In this document: positions 32,827 through 33,149 of the stretch, in pieces
Numbering within the stretch: the stretch's first letter is position 1
How the letters are laid out: every line of letters begins with the position of its first letter
Assembly: GCA_913060815.1 (NCBI GenBank)
Contig: CAJXSZ010000028.1
Location: forward strand, 1-33,149
Direction of reading: 5' to 3'
Length of the DNA: 33,149 bases
Origin: an uncultured Sulfitobacter sp.
Lineage (GTDB): Bacteria > Pseudomonadota > Alphaproteobacteria > Rhodobacterales > Rhodobacteraceae
Position numbers and translations under genes: made by a program
The notes under the pieces: model-generated
The model's input: the letters and a program-made list of their open reading frames with translations, nothing else
What the model was told of the DNA's origin: nothing
Databases searched by the model: none

Positions 32827-33116
32827 TGAAACTTCCTGTCGTCAGATTAAAAAGCTCCCAATCGTCCAACAGGTTCGTCAGTTCACAAAATCACAACGCA
32901 CAAATCAACGCGCTACGCCTGCCACAAGCGCCAATACCGCCAGAGCGGTTTCGTCCTTATCCGCTTTGTTGTCCTTCAAATCTGGTGCGGCGAACGACTG
33001 GTTCAGTGATCTACGTGCATTCAATGGTTGCGCTACGCCTTACCCATCTCAGCCAGACACCCCCTCCCCTTGCTTCAACCGGCTTTCCAGCCCGTCCAAA
33101 TCATCCACCACTGTAT
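32827..33116. other. Right-end stretch without recognisable genes
   Basis: No intact gene, repeat or RNA gene is seen. Open frames here have no recognisable domain, and the longest runs into adapter (ending in the artefact peptide LSLIHI). Confidence 0.5.
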
Positions 33117-33149
33117 CTGTCTCTTATACACATCTGACGCTGCCGACGA
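33117..33149 (-). other. Illumina Nextera adapter (assembly artefact)
   Basis: Starts with the 19-bp mosaic end CTGTCTCTTATACACATCT and continues into the read-1 overhang; it is the reverse complement of positions 17-49. The two copies make the contig look as if it had terminal inverted repeats, but they are library adapter. Confidence 0.98.

Noticed and set aside
1..33149. Terminal inverted repeats suggesting a linear plasmid or transposon
   Set aside because: The repeats are the Nextera mosaic end and overhang, not biological.
1..33149. CRISPR arrays, tRNA or rRNA genes
   Set aside because: No regularly spaced repeats and no tRNA- or rRNA-like stretches were seen in the intergenic regions.

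Overview
The window is a contig from an alphaproteobacterium, most likely a Rhodobacteraceae (Roseobacter-group) member. The evidence is the high GC content, the coding style, the VirB-type secretion genes typical of Rhodobacteraceae plasmids, and a PQQ alcohol-oxidation cluster with a c-553i-type cytochrome and an XoxJ-like protein as in Paracoccus relatives. Both ends are Illumina Nextera adapter (positions 1-49 and 33117-33149), so the contig ends are technical and the first gene is cut by the adapter, not by biology.

Layout. (1) 51-5173: part of a type IV secretion operon, virB8 (partial)-virB9-virB10-virB11-DUF4177-like small protein-exported Cys-containing protein-virB6, tightly overlapped. 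(2) 5174-6588: decayed DNA with a broken AraC-family regulator and an internally deleted IS3-family element. (3) 6589-31661: a large island for periplasmic quinoprotein oxidation. It holds a NitT/TauT-type permease; a NosR-like FMN/polyferredoxin membrane protein with its ApbE flavin transferase; coxG-coxS-coxL-coxM of form II (AYRGAGR) on the minus strand, preceded by cytochrome c and an XoxJ-like protein; an ABC locus resembling the lut/pedA1A2BC systems linked to lanthanide use; the ATPase and binding protein of the NitT/TauT transporter; a PQQ alcohol dehydrogenase with the extra Asp of lanthanide enzymes; a response regulator; a NosP-like FIST protein; a NahK/ErcS'-like hybrid kinase; and pqqEDCBA. 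(4) 31916-33116: a secreted VWA-domain protein and a truncated tyrosine recombinase.

How it fits together (inference). The pqq operon makes the cofactor. The lut/ped-like ABC system may handle the metal. The alcohol dehydrogenase oxidises an alcohol in the periplasm and passes electrons to the c-type cytochrome, with the XoxJ-like protein assisting. The form II molybdenum hydroxylase could act on the product or a related substrate. The flavinylated NosR-like protein could move electrons across the membrane. The NosP/NahK/response-regulator set would tie expression to nitric oxide or redox state. A near-identical inverted repeat (GTCTCATTAGAC / GTCTCATAGAC) lies upstream of both the ABC/cytochrome divergent promoter and pqqA, suggesting common control. 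The NitT/TauT operon appears split: its permease is 13.4 kb from its ATPase and binding protein, with the whole cox/cytochrome/lut block in between.
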